Shown: piece by piece, positions 1-9,162 of the stretch | How positions within the stretch are numbered: the first letter of the stretch is position 1 | How the letters are laid out: each line of letters opens with the position of its first letter | NCBI GenBank assembly: GCA_949130495.1 | Contig: OX422220.1 | Span: 9,913,001 to 9,977,000 of the forward strand | Reading direction: 5' to 3' | DNA: 64,000 bases | Origin: Sambucus nigra | Lineage: Eukaryota; Streptophyta; Magnoliopsida; Dipsacales; Adoxaceae | Program-made: the position numbers and the translations under genes | The notes under the pieces: model-generated | Seen by the model: the letters and a program-made list of their open reading frames with translations, nothing else | Told to the model about the DNA's origin: nothing | Database searches by the model: none

Positions 1-367
1 TTGATGGAGGACCCACTTCCCCACCTCCGATCACTCCCTAATTTGAAAGATCTTTGGCTTATTAATGCATATGTCACTGATCAGTTACACTTTTGGGGTG
101 GCTTCCAAAAGCTTAAGAGAGTGGGTATAAATTATTTCCCGAAATTGAATGGGATAATAATAGAAAAAGGAGTGATGCCGGGACTCGAACTTCTCATCAT
201 ACATAGATGCGTACAATTGAAAAGGGTGCCGGATGGTGTAGAATAGTGAATTGGTTGATAGAATTCGTGGAGATGGGAGTCAAGATCGTCCAAAAGTTCA
301 ACACATCCTAAAAATCAAACATTTCTACGATACACCATCTGGGGAGAAATATGAGAGCCTATCCTGA
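1..367 (+). pseudogene. C-terminal fragment of an RPM1-like CC-NBS-LRR resistance gene, frameshifted
   Basis: The frame is open from the window edge to a TAG at 244-246. It encodes about 80 residues of leucine-rich repeat ending KRVPDGVE, the usual end of the last LRR in RPM1-type NLR proteins. Translation in a second frame from about 248 to the TGA at 365-367 gives the family's C-terminal tail (ELVDRIRGDGSQDR near 248-289, then PSGEKYESLS). The residues that normally join the two blocks, roughly ten, are missing. A small deletion with a frameshift therefore broke the 3' end. The upstream CC and NB-ARC parts lie outside the window. Family assignment is from the LRR and tail motifs. Whether a product truncated at 246 still works cannot be told from here. 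Confidence 0.85.
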
Positions 368-613
368 TTACCGCACAAGGTCAGAGTATTTTATTTTTAC
401 AATTTCTACCAAATTTAAAATTAAATACCCTCAAATGTTAAAAACTCAAATATATTTAACCAATTTTTTAAAAATAGCAAAAAAATAAATTTTGAGTTAA
501 AAAAAATACAAATCCCCTAACATGTTAAAAAACACAAAAAAGAATAAAATTATTTTGGTATTTAAAAAAAAAAAAGTCTAACACGGGCACCCGTTCTTGA
601 GCACCCATCAAAG

Positions 614-615
<2 letters not shown>

Positions 616-666
<51 letters not shown>

Positions 667-681
667 CTGTGTGTGTGTGTG
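616..681. repeat. Compound (CT)n-(AT)n-(GT)n microsatellite
   Basis: About 16 CT units run directly into TA repeats and then GT repeats. The rest of 368-687 is AT-rich, non-coding sequence in which I see no gene. Confidence 0.95.
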
Positions 682-687
682 GTATGG

Positions 688-970
688 ACCAATTTTTTTT
701 ATAATGCTAAAAAATATGATTTTGAGTTGATTTTTTTTTAAACATTTCAGTGTATCCCTAAAAAACCATTCTTTACTATTTTAAACAAATCGATAAAAAT
801 ATGTAAGTTTTAAGTAGTTTAAAACTATCATATTTTGATCGATTTGTTTAAAATAACAAAACAATTCATTTTGATTTTATTTATTTTAGGGGTACCTAAA
901 ATGTTTAAACATTGCAAAAAAAAAATATCAACTAAAAATTATTTTTTTAAGTATTTGAAAAAAAATTGTC
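688..970. mobile_element. AT-rich foldback MITE with long inverted repeats
   Basis: The left arm (about 688-805) and right arm (about 840-968) are near reverse complements. For example, TTTAAACAAATCGAT at 780-794 pairs with ATCGATTTGTTTAAA at 838-852, and the pairing extends outward to ACCAATTTTTTT and its counterpart AAAAAAATTGTCT. The arms are about 120 bp and the loop is short. No ORF is present. The superfamily is uncertain because I could not define a target duplication. Confidence 0.65.
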
Positions 971-1106
971 TGCATGGAGCGCTCCTTAAGCTGGTACGCA
1001 CTTGATCCCGTGCATCATGCTCTATATATCACTCGTGCATCACACCTAATTTTTCCCCCGTTTCATTTCCAAAAGGGTCTATGAATATTACAAGCCATTT
1101 ATATGC

Positions 1107-1563
1107 ATGTGTGTGTGTGTGTGTGTATTTCTGCATATGTGCGAGTGTGTGTGTTGTTGTTTCTATATGTGTGTGTGTGTGTGTGATTTTGTGTGTATGT
1201 GTGATTAATTTGGAAATAATAAAAATTGGGAATAAATCTGAATTGAACCCCTTTGTTGTGTAAATATTGGACCCATTTGTTGTGTAAATATGAAATTAAA
1301 ATTGGTTGGACATCTAAAATTGGGCATATTGTTGTGTAAATGTGAAATTCAAATTCAAATTGGGTATAAAACTGAAATTGGGTATAATATTGTGTAAATA
1401 TGAAATTGGATCCCTTTAGTTGTGTAAATATGAAATTGAAATTGGGTATAGATCTGAAATTGGGCATATTGTTGAGTAAATGTGAAATTAAAATTGAAAT
1501 TGGGTATAAAACGGAAATTTGAATATAGTGTTGTGTAAATCTCAAATTGGGTAATGCGAAATG
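1107..1563. repeat. GT microsatellite followed by a degenerate tandem array
   Basis: GT tracts occupy about 1107-1203. From about 1250 to 1560 the text TTGTTGTGTAAATRTGAAATT plus AAATTGGGTATA is repeated six or more times with drift, giving units of roughly 50 bp. Open frames here are by-products of the low complexity. This is leader sequence of CACTA copy A. Confidence 0.8.
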
Positions 1564-2110
1564 AAACATAACTATGTATAAATAATCACTATAAACATTA
1601 TTATCAAATATAAATAAGACATAATTAAATGAAACATATTATAGCCCTTATATAAAGTGCGCATAGATACTAGCCTTCTAGTTCTTATGCATACGCATTT
1701 AATAGCCCTTAGACCCGTTCGAGAGTCATTACCCCTGTAATGAGATCTCTCGAATTGTCCCATTTGGACAGGACCGTATAGTTTTTGTATAATAATATTC
1801 TTAATGGCTTAAACTTAATACTTTTGGGGGAAGTTCTGTTGTCGTATCTTAATGTTCTCTGAGTACATACTAGATGAGGTGATGTTAAGTGTTATTTCAG
1901 TTGATAAATTGAAATAACACTTGCACTTGCGAATCTATGTCGTGTACTTGGAGAACTATGGGGATATGTTGCTGAATTTTCCTTAAATCGGAACAATGTG
2001 CATGAGCTGTTAAGTATAAAAGTGTACAAAATTCGAGCATTTCGTACAAGTCTCTTACTTATTTTCAAGTGAGCGCGAAAGATAAAAATCTCGTTGAAGC
2101 TTAAATTACT

Positions 2111-2460
2111 TACTATGGTGTAATTCGAAATATATTTGAATTGGACTATGTAATCTTCAAAGAGGTTGTGTTTTACTGTGATTGGGTAAGAGTTGAGGAC
2201 AAAAATTCTTGAAAAGTTGATCCTGGCACTAATTTGGTCATGGTAGACTTGTCCAGGTTGAAGAGAACGAACACGTGAACGATGAGCCATTTGTTTGTGC
2301 TTTTCAAAAGATTAAGCAAGTGTTTTACTCGGAGTATATCAATAACGAGCCGTGGTCAATTATCCTACATGCGCTAAAGGGTCTAAACAATAGTATGGAT
2401 GACTTGGCTTCTCCTACCGAATATCAATCCATTTTTTATGATAACCCAAATTTGAAATAA
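2111..2460 (+). pseudogene. DUF4216-like C-terminal remnant of a CACTA TNP2 transposase
   Basis: Translation from 2111 gives YYGVIRNIFELDY, then FYCDWVRVED and VDLSRL. After a frameshift near 2273 it gives NDEPFVCAFQKIKQVFY and a tail ending at the TAA at 2458-2460. This order (YYGV, then CDW, then a DPF-like A-Q-VFY block) is that of the DUF4216 domain found at the C-terminal end of plant CACTA TNP2 proteins. An in-frame TGA after EDKNS and the frameshift show decay. The upstream Transposase_21 core is absent from this copy. The tail is conserved in copy D at 55879-56018. Domain identification is by recall and has not been searched. Confidence 0.65.
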
Positions 2461-2855
2461 TTTTTATATTTTAATAAGTATTCCAATTATTTGTTTTGAC
2501 CAGTGGCTGTATTATTCTAGTGCTTTATTATTATTGGACGGCAATTTAATGCTTTTTATTCATTTGTACTTGATCAATTTTATGCTTGTAATAACTAGTG
2601 GGTGTATTCTTCTAGTGCTTTGTTATTATCGGATTTGAATCAAAATTGGTTTTATGGTTTGTGATAATGTTAATTAGGATTTTAATCAATTTAAGCATTA
2701 ATTCAAAGTCCATGACATGACCCGATATTGAAACAATATTTAGATTTATAATGTCGTTAACTGGTATTATTCTAGTGCTTTGTTATTGTATGATTCGAGC
2801 ATTAATTCAAAGTCCATATATATGTTTGTACTACTAATAATAATTTTTGCAGAAA

Positions 2856-3830
2856 ATGTCTTCATCCTAGCGCGGTGGCGGAGGTGACGAGGGCTCCTCG
2901 GCCACTAGGCCCCCCAAATGGGGAAAATTAGGGTCCATCGCCGAGAATAAGACGACATTATTAGCTAGATCCCTAGAGTTGCTAAAGGCAACCGTTGACC
3001 CGGGGTACACTGATTGGAGGGTCGTGCTAAATGAGCTCAAGATGAGAATCTGGGGGGCACTACAAGTACTGTATTTATATTTATAAACAACTAACACTTA
3101 TTTTCTTTTTAGTTTGTATTTATTTAACAGGATCAATGCGGCATGCCCCCAAATATTCGCGACTCCATGTTGGAACAGTTGAGGGATCAATATAAGACGT
3201 GGAAGAAAAAAATATGGGCACGATAATTTAGGAAGACCCGTGAGTTCATTCTAAGAGGGAGTGACATTGTCCCCTCGAAGGAGCCGATCTCATTGGCACA
3301 GTGGCAAAAGTTTATCGACAATGAGCGACAATTGGCATCTTATCAATCGGGAAGGGAAAACCGAGCAAAAAAGTTGGACGTGCACTACTCCGGGCGGATG
3401 TCTTACGCCGAGGTGGAGCACAGGTTGGTAAGTTTTTATTTTTCTTTAATTTTAGTTTTATGTTATTCGAATTTTGCATTAATTTGCATTACTTACTAAC
3501 TCTGCATTATTTTATTTCAGGAGACGGGGAGAGTCCCTGGGGGTAAGCCACATAAGCTCGATGCCTATGTGGTAATTCAGACGAAGAAGGGCAAGGACAA
3601 GGAGGTGTCCCCGAGCGTCGCAGCCATAATTGTAAGTTATAAATGTTTAATTTTTTAATTATGTTATAATTTTTTATTTACTTAATTAACTAATCGTGTA
3701 CTTTTTGTCATTTTAGGCAAAGCGTAAGGAAATAAATGAGTCGCAGTCTGTTGCCGACAAAACATCTTTGGCTACGGATGTACTCAACCAAGTGCTCGGG
3801 GCGAATCTCAAGGGGAGGACTAGGGGGTGA
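2856..3830 (+). pseudogene. Transposase_24 (Ptta/En/Spm) gene of CACTA copy A, four exons
   Basis: Exons at 2856-3065, 3131-3427, 3521-3631 and 3717-3830 are all multiples of three and joined by GT-AG introns. The product would be about 243 residues. Exon 2 carries ISLAQWQKFIDNE, then GRENRAKK and HYSGRMSYAEVEH. Exon 3 carries KPHKLDAYV and GKDKEVSP. This is the layout of the plant Transposase_24 (Ptta/En/Spm) family: W-K block, N-R-AK-K, HxxG-S-A, and a helical end. The ATG lies three bases after a TTTTTGCAG acceptor. Two in-frame stops break it: the fifth codon (TAG) and CGA TAA TTT in exon 2, where copy D has a tyrosine. The frame ends at TGA 3828-3830, at a G run shared by all copies. Confidence 0.8.
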
Positions 3831-4324
3831 GCTCGCAAGTGGGGAAGTCGAGGATCATCGGAATGGAGATGAGCAAAACTGGGTTGGCTCATAAGGTGAA
3901 CACCCATGACGATAAGCTATCAAGGTTAGAGGCAACGGTCCTAAATATGTACGCCTTCATGAAGCGTCAATGGGGGTCCACCTCTGATGAAGGCAAGGGC
4001 AAGGGAAAGGGCAATGGGAAGGATAAGGAGAAGGAGGTAGATGAGTACGTCACTACTTCATTGCCAATACGCATGGACTCGTCGCCATATGATCCATTTT
4101 CCGTCTTAACCCCCGTCGAACGGCCTATGTCGACAATCGATTGGCTGAGCATGTTTTTACTCGACATATTTGGTGGGGAGCCGATAGCGAGGGGGTTGAA
4201 GGACTTGAGTTTCCTCTCGAGTATGGTGGTTCATGGACTTCCCTTCCAAGACATTGAGGCAAGGGTGCTCGTCATGCATGTTTTGGATGGAAAGGAGAAC
4301 TCACCTTTGTGCTTGCACGAATAA
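3827..4324 (+). CDS. C-terminal ORF downstream of Transposase_24 in CACTA copy A
   Basis: A 165-codon frame, shifted -1 from the Transposase_24 frame, starts inside the same AGGGGGTGAGC string that ends exon 4. It holds a coiled-coil-like stretch with heptad leucines (KLSRLEATVLNMYAFMKR), a charged lysine-glycine segment (GKGKGKGNGKDKEKE), and a block with STIDWLSMFLLDIFGG and RVLVMHVLDGKENSP. Copies C (33512 on) and D (reverse, 53756-53340) have the same region. There is no ATG at the start, so it is either the continuation of the Transposase_24 protein after an unseen splice or frameshift, or dead sequence. I do not recognise a function. Confidence 0.45.
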   Translation: MSSQVGKSRIIGMEMSKTGLAHKVNTHDDKLSRLEATVLNMYAFMKRQWGSTSDEGKGKGKGNGKDKEKEVDEYVTTSLPIRMDSSPYDPFSVLTPVERPMSTIDWLSMFLLDIFGGEPIARGLKDLSFLSSMVVHGLPFQDIEARVLVMHVLDGKENSPLCLHE

Positions 4325-4599
4325 TGCGACGTTCAGCGAATTGATATGTGTGTCAATACATATGTTATGTGGCCTTCCTTTTGCCCCCGACCTATTCAAG
4401 AACCTATGCCATGACATTATTTCTATTTATTTTATTTGGATATTGAATTATATTTGTATTTTTTTGATTTGGTACATGTTGGTTTGTATATGGATATTTG
4501 TATTTGGTAATTGATATTTACATGTTGGTTATGGATATTTGTATTTTGGTTTGGTTGCTTTATATACATGCTGTTTGGATATGTACAATTTTGCTATAA

Positions 4600-5005
4600 T
4601 AGGTATGAATATACTATTGGACAGTGGCAGTAACCATACTACTCAGCAGTCTTTTTTTAAAATTCTGCCCAGAATTATCACGGACTTTGATTATGATAAG
4701 TCCGTGACAAAGAAACATGTCATGGTCAAAGTTCGTGATAATTTTTAACTTTGTCACTGACTTATCATAATAAAAAATAGTGACAAGTTTAAGTTTTCAT
4801 CACGGACTTGTCATAGTCTTTGACCGTAAAAAAATGTTAAGGTAAAAGATTGTGACAACTCCGTAACAACTCTAATGAACTTGTCACGGTCTTTGACCAT
4901 GATAAGGTCATTTGTCACCCCCAAACTTGTTACGGTCAAAAGACCATGACAAGTTTAACTTGTCAAGGTTTTTTACCGTGACAAGTTAGAAGTTTTGGTG
5001 TAGTG
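4600..5005. repeat. 3' subterminal repeat zone of CACTA copy A
   Basis: Several copies of a GTCACGG...CCGTGAC motif in both orientations lie between 4670 and 4985. Upstream at about 4612-4655 is a GGACAGTGGCAG...CTACTCAGCAG hairpin, conserved at the same place in copies C and D. In En/Spm such repeats bind the TNPA-type protein. Here that role is inferred by analogy. Confidence 0.75.
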
Positions 5006-5570
5006 AATGTTGCAGGTTACCTTTGGACTTCAACTTTCTGTTGAGATAAAGAAATAATTTAGGACAAAAAGCATTAGTGCCAAAATCACTTTAGAATTTT
5101 TTAGGATGAAAGTTGGTAAAATGAAACTAATTGCAATAAAATAGTACTTACAATCCACAATTGCACTTAAACTTTGCATAACATACGAAAAGGAAAGCCA
5201 ATTTTTAACACTTTTTCATAATTTTTTTAGCTTTTCGCAAGAAATTTCTTACTAAGAGACTATCAAAAAATGTTAATGCATTTTTTCATTAGCCACGTGT
5301 ATTTTATGAAACCAACCTTCTGAGCCACTCTCGTGTTTTAAGTTGCTGACCTCTTTGGTTCCCTTAGGTGAGATGGGTTCATCTGGTGTATCTCGATTTA
5401 AGTGCAACAAGAATGATTGGGGTTAATTTTGTGGTTTTATTGCACTGTTAGTGTTTTTTTAACTATTAGGAGATTCTCAATATACATATCATGATTTCTT
5501 GTGGTTATTGGTGTTAAAATATTATAGCAATGTAGAGTTGCATCTTAGAGCATGTTGGATTGAAAGCCTT
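5006..5570. other. AT-rich spacer without a recognisable gene
   Basis: I see no coding frame, terminal repeat or tandem repeat that I can assign between the CACTA end and the LTR fragment. Confidence 0.6.
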
Positions 5571-5932
5571 TGTAACACCCTGTATTTTTGGGAATATTTA
5601 AATTACATATGTACCTATAATTTAATTATTTTGAGAAAGAAAGCCAATTGAATAAACATTAATTAGCGAATATTGAACTAATATTTGTGTGTTATTATAT
5701 TTACTTCTATGATAAGTAAATGAAATTGTATTATTTTGTATTACATCGTAAAGGGGTAAAAGCGATGGGTCGATAGTATTTTATTCGGGATGCGCATGTG
5801 CGGTCATGTTGGGAATAAGATGGTAAATTAATGATAGGTGACTCGAATGGTGATTTTGAGTGCATGGATGATCCGGGATGGGTCTAGATAGTTATAATTA
5901 GGTACTCGGGAGTTATTATCGGGTTACGGGGA
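5571..5932 (+). repeat. 5' part of a Tekay-like gypsy LTR
   Basis: It begins TGTAACACCCTG, the standard start of Tekay/Del-type LTRs. It then parallels the solo LTR at 28096: a GATTTTGAGTGCATGG block, GATGGGTCTAGAT, and an ACTCGGG...ATCGGGTT block match 28295-28390 in order. It is cut at 5933 by a CACTA-like terminus. Confidence 0.6.
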
Positions 5933-6660
5933 CACTACACCAAATCCTACGAATGGTCACCCCTAGGGGGTCACGGCCCAAAGCCATGACCAGCTAGTCA
6001 TGGACCAAAGACATGACAACATCTACTTTGGTGTGACCTTATCCATGACAAAGTGTAGTCATGGATGCTCTTGGATGTGGTCACAGACCAAATCCCTGAC
6101 AAATATGGGTCACGAACATAGGCCGTGACCCTCATGGCGCCAAATTCGGGCCAAAGTTCCCTCCAAGTTTGGTCACGATAGGGTTACGGACTAGAGCCGT
6201 GACCAGGGCCACAATGCACACCCATTCGATCACGACTTTGGACCGTGACTAGCTCAATTTGTTCACTCGTTTTGGTCACGGCTGAGGGCTGTGATCACAT
6301 GGTTGCCAACACGCTGATGTGGAAAACAAATTAAGGGTCATGGTATTGGGTCACGGCTCTAGGCCATGACCAATGTCCTTATAATAAAACCCTATGCCTC
6401 CATTTCATTTCTCCCCGCATCAATCTCTCTCTCTCTCTTTCGCTGTCTCCGGCGATTTGCATTCTCAAACTCTAATCTCTCTCTCAATCTCAATCTCAAT
6501 CTCAAATGTATGTGTGTGTATATCTGTGTTTATGTGGTTACGTGTATATATGCGTGTGTGTATGTGTGTGTGAATGTGTATGTATATAGGTGTGTGTGTG
6601 TGTACGTGTGTATATGTGTGAATATGTGTGTGTATGAGTGTATATTTTTTTTTTAAGAAA
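5933..6660 (+). mobile_element. Terminus and leader of a second CACTA-like family (element B)
   Basis: CACTACACCAAATCC at 5933 is a CACTA terminus. It is followed to about 6375 by repeated GGTCACGGCY/RGCCGTGACC motifs in both orientations (for example 5969-5985, 6114-6131, 6353-6371), a variant of the repeats in copies A, C and D. A CT-rich stretch (6420-6505) and GT-rich leader (6510-6650) follow, as in copy C. No transposase and no second terminus were found, so the right boundary is unknown. Frames in the GT zone are low-complexity artefacts. Confidence 0.6.
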
Positions 6661-6869
6661 ATGGATGTTTAATAATTTCATATTTTGATTGGATATGTTA
6701 TATTTAGGGATTAAAATTTATTGGGTATTGTTAACATTGATTGGGAATTGTTATTTAGAGTTTGAAATAAATTGCATTATTTAAGGGTATTGTCATTATT
6801 AGTATTGACTGAATGTGGTTACTTAGGGATTAAAATAATAGTTTTTTTTTATCTTTAGTCCCATCTCCT

Positions 6870-6990
6870 AAGATTTGTTAGGCTCTCATCCTATGTATTT
6901 TTAAATTTGTAGGAAGTCTCATAACCACCCAAAACTGCCTATACTATTATGTAACCCCTCATCTTTCTTTTTGCAGAGAACGATACGGTC
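6870..6990. repeat. Fragment shared with the gypsy LTR near 24330-24440
   Basis: ATGTATTTTTAAATTTGTAGG, CATAACCACCCAAAA, TGCCTAT and the CTTTCTTTTTG end match 24350-24440 in the same order and spacing, with scattered differences. It is probably a piece of the same LTR family. Confidence 0.5.
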
Positions 6991-6999
6991 AGGCCTACG

Positions 7000-7706
7000 T
7001 TTACATTCCTTAATTAATAAATCCATATTGCTGTGTAACACATTCCTTAATTGACCCCATTAAGGAATGTGTACAATGTGATAAGTGATAATACTTAAAT
7101 GGTGATGTGACTACCTTTAGCCCATTAAAATCCATTTTACGAAGTTTTTCATTGCATGCACGAAATATATAATTTGTTTTTACAGCACCTAAACAATATT
7201 AAATATTTATAGGTACCTAATTGGAGTAGTTATTTTAGAACATTTAATTTCAAGAAAACCCTAAAATCTAATTTCGAAAACCCATGTATATGGTCAAAGC
7301 CCTATTGACCACATGATTCCCAACCAAAGATTAGGGCATACAAAACTTTAATTTGAAACAAAAAACACAAAACCTCAATCGAAGAGAGAACGAAGGTTTA
7401 TCGGATGGATCTGGAAAAAAAATGTTAACAAATAGATATAATTGGATCTGCAAAAAAATGTAAAAATTTGTCAAAAACATGATTCTTAACCAAATACAAC
7501 CCGCAATTCATCACCTCAAATGGAAACCCCCAAATCAAAGCCACAGTTGACATGTGTGTGTAATGCAAGCTCAAATCGAAATCCAATTGAAACCCTAATG
7601 CCTTAAAATCGCTTCCTTCAAATCCTAAACACACAAATAAAGAGGGAGGTGGCAGTAGCGGTTACCTGAAGGGGGCATCGGTGGTGGTGGAGACGAAGTA
7701 AGGAAG
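7000..7706. other. Non-coding flank; original insertion site of the LARD element
   Basis: No gene is recognised. On the minus strand, about 7690-7400 looks like a leader with small exon-like pieces (a CCCTTCAG|GTAACC donor at about 7660 and TTTTTTGCAG and TTTTTCCAG acceptors at about 7447 and 7415). Sequence resumes at 15949 after the retrotransposon. Together with 15949-16120 it may be the leader of a lost gene or transposon. Confidence 0.35.
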
Positions 7707-9162
7707 TGATAGGTCAGGTTTTGCCACGGCGCGAGAGTCACTTACGTCGGCTCACCAACTCTATACAAAGACCTAAATTACGACTACACTTGCGATACAA
7801 GTATAGAGGCAAGTCGGGTATCGAATCCACAGAGAATGTTCGATAGATCGAAATGGATTATTAATACAGGAATAAAAGTGTAAAAGGGTGATGTGTGAAT
7901 GTAAATAAAAGAAAAGAGAAGTTAAGTCTAAATAAATAAAAGCGAGGATCGGGATAACATCCAACCATACGGATCAAAATAACTACTAATCAAGATTCCG
8001 TCTCGAGAGAAATTTAATCGAGCATTATCAATTCATCATAAACTTCACACAATAAGGAATTTAAGCCAAAGTTGCGAGAATAAACATTTAACCGAAAATT
8101 GGTCACATGCGGATTAAATTCGGATTATCGCTATAAACACTAATGTTGTATGGCAAAGAAATTTAAACGCATAATAATCTGACTTTAATACGCGTGGGTT
8201 CAATTAAATGTAATCTGCACAAAACCTAATTTTCAGAGCTCGGGGCCCGTTAATGGCGGAACGAAATCCCGACCCTATTTATCTAAGGGCAATACATGAA
8301 TTAAACTAAATTTAACCAATTAAACTAGGAAAGCAAGAAATAAAGCAATTAAACTAACTACAAAGCATGGAAACTAATTTACAAAGCAAGGAAAATGAAG
8401 AACAAAACTATATTAAAGGAGATGATAATGAATAGTTCAATCTTTCAAAACCAAATGGATGTCAACCCAAGAAGAAAAGAAGATGAGCTCTCAAAACCAA
8501 ACCCTAACCTAAAATGTATTCTAAAACTACGTATATGATATTACAACTAAATTGGGTTATATAGTAACTTGGGAGAAAATAAAAGAAGAAAGAAAAAGAA
8601 AAATATCTCAAAAAAAGAGGGGATCGATCGATCAACCCATTTTGGTCGATCGATCGATGATAAAAAACCAAGCCCACTATCTCAGCTCGATGGAAAAATG
8701 TGAAGGATCGATCGATCGACCCATTTGGTCGATCGATCGATCAAACAGATGTGACCCTACTGCATTCCTTTTCCTCCTCTTTTCTGCTCTTTTGGTTTCA
8801 TTGTTTTTCTCTTCAGCTAAAAGTGCTGTAACTTCTTCGTTAGGGATCCGAATCGTGCACCATTCGCAGCCACGCGAAGCTTACAAGGAGGGATACAACT
8901 TCCTTATAGACGTTGGGCGAGGTGCCCAAACTGTGAATTGACCTTGAATTTGCATTTGCATACGGAACTTGAGCGGAATGCGTCCGAACTCCATTCTTAG
9001 TACCTAAATACCTACAAAAGCCCAATTATACCTCATATAGCAGGTTAACAATATAAACCGAGGTTGTCTGGTTAACGAACATAAATATAGAGATTAAGGC
9101 ACCCGAGTAGGCTAAAACGCATAGGTTCAATAGTTGAAATACACAATATTTGCGTATTATCA
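7707..9162 (-). repeat. LTR (3' LTR by transcription) of the LARD element
   Basis: This 1456 bp LTR matches 14462-15943 through almost its whole length with scattered substitutions and small indels. It begins TGATAGGTCAGG and ends GCGTATTATCA. It contains two (GATC)n hairpins at 8622-8659 and 8706-8742. Confidence 0.9.
8706..8742. repeat. Perfect 16-bp (GATC)n hairpin in the LTR
   Basis: GATCGATCGATCGACC, loop CATTT, then its exact reverse complement. A weaker copy sits at 8622-8659. The partner LTR has the same hairpin at 15480-15516 with one mismatch. Confidence 0.9.

Larger units (their letters stand above)
1081..5005 (+). mobile_element. CACTA (En/Spm) transposon copy A, 5' truncated
   Basis: The 3' terminus is the inverted CACTA end TTTTGGTGTAGTG, ending at 5005, preceded by GTCACGG/CCGTGAC subterminal repeats from about 4670. 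The interior runs in the same order as two complete copies in this window (30253-34609 and, reversed, 52599-57420): a GT-rich leader, a module at about 1570-1770 shared with 56030-56190, a DUF4216 remnant and a four-exon Transposase_24 gene. No 5' CACTACACC end exists upstream of 1081, so the element is truncated there. The following 3 bp are AAT. A matching left target duplication cannot be found. Confidence 0.85.

Noticed and set aside
1240..1563. Regular tandem units resembling a CRISPR array
   Set aside because: Units are degenerate, with no constant repeat/unique spacer alternation, and the genome is a plant's.
8552..8941. 129-codon ORF with IDRPIWSIDRS-like repeats
   Set aside because: It lies inside the LARD LTR on the antisense strand, and the repeats are just the (GATC)n hairpins translated.
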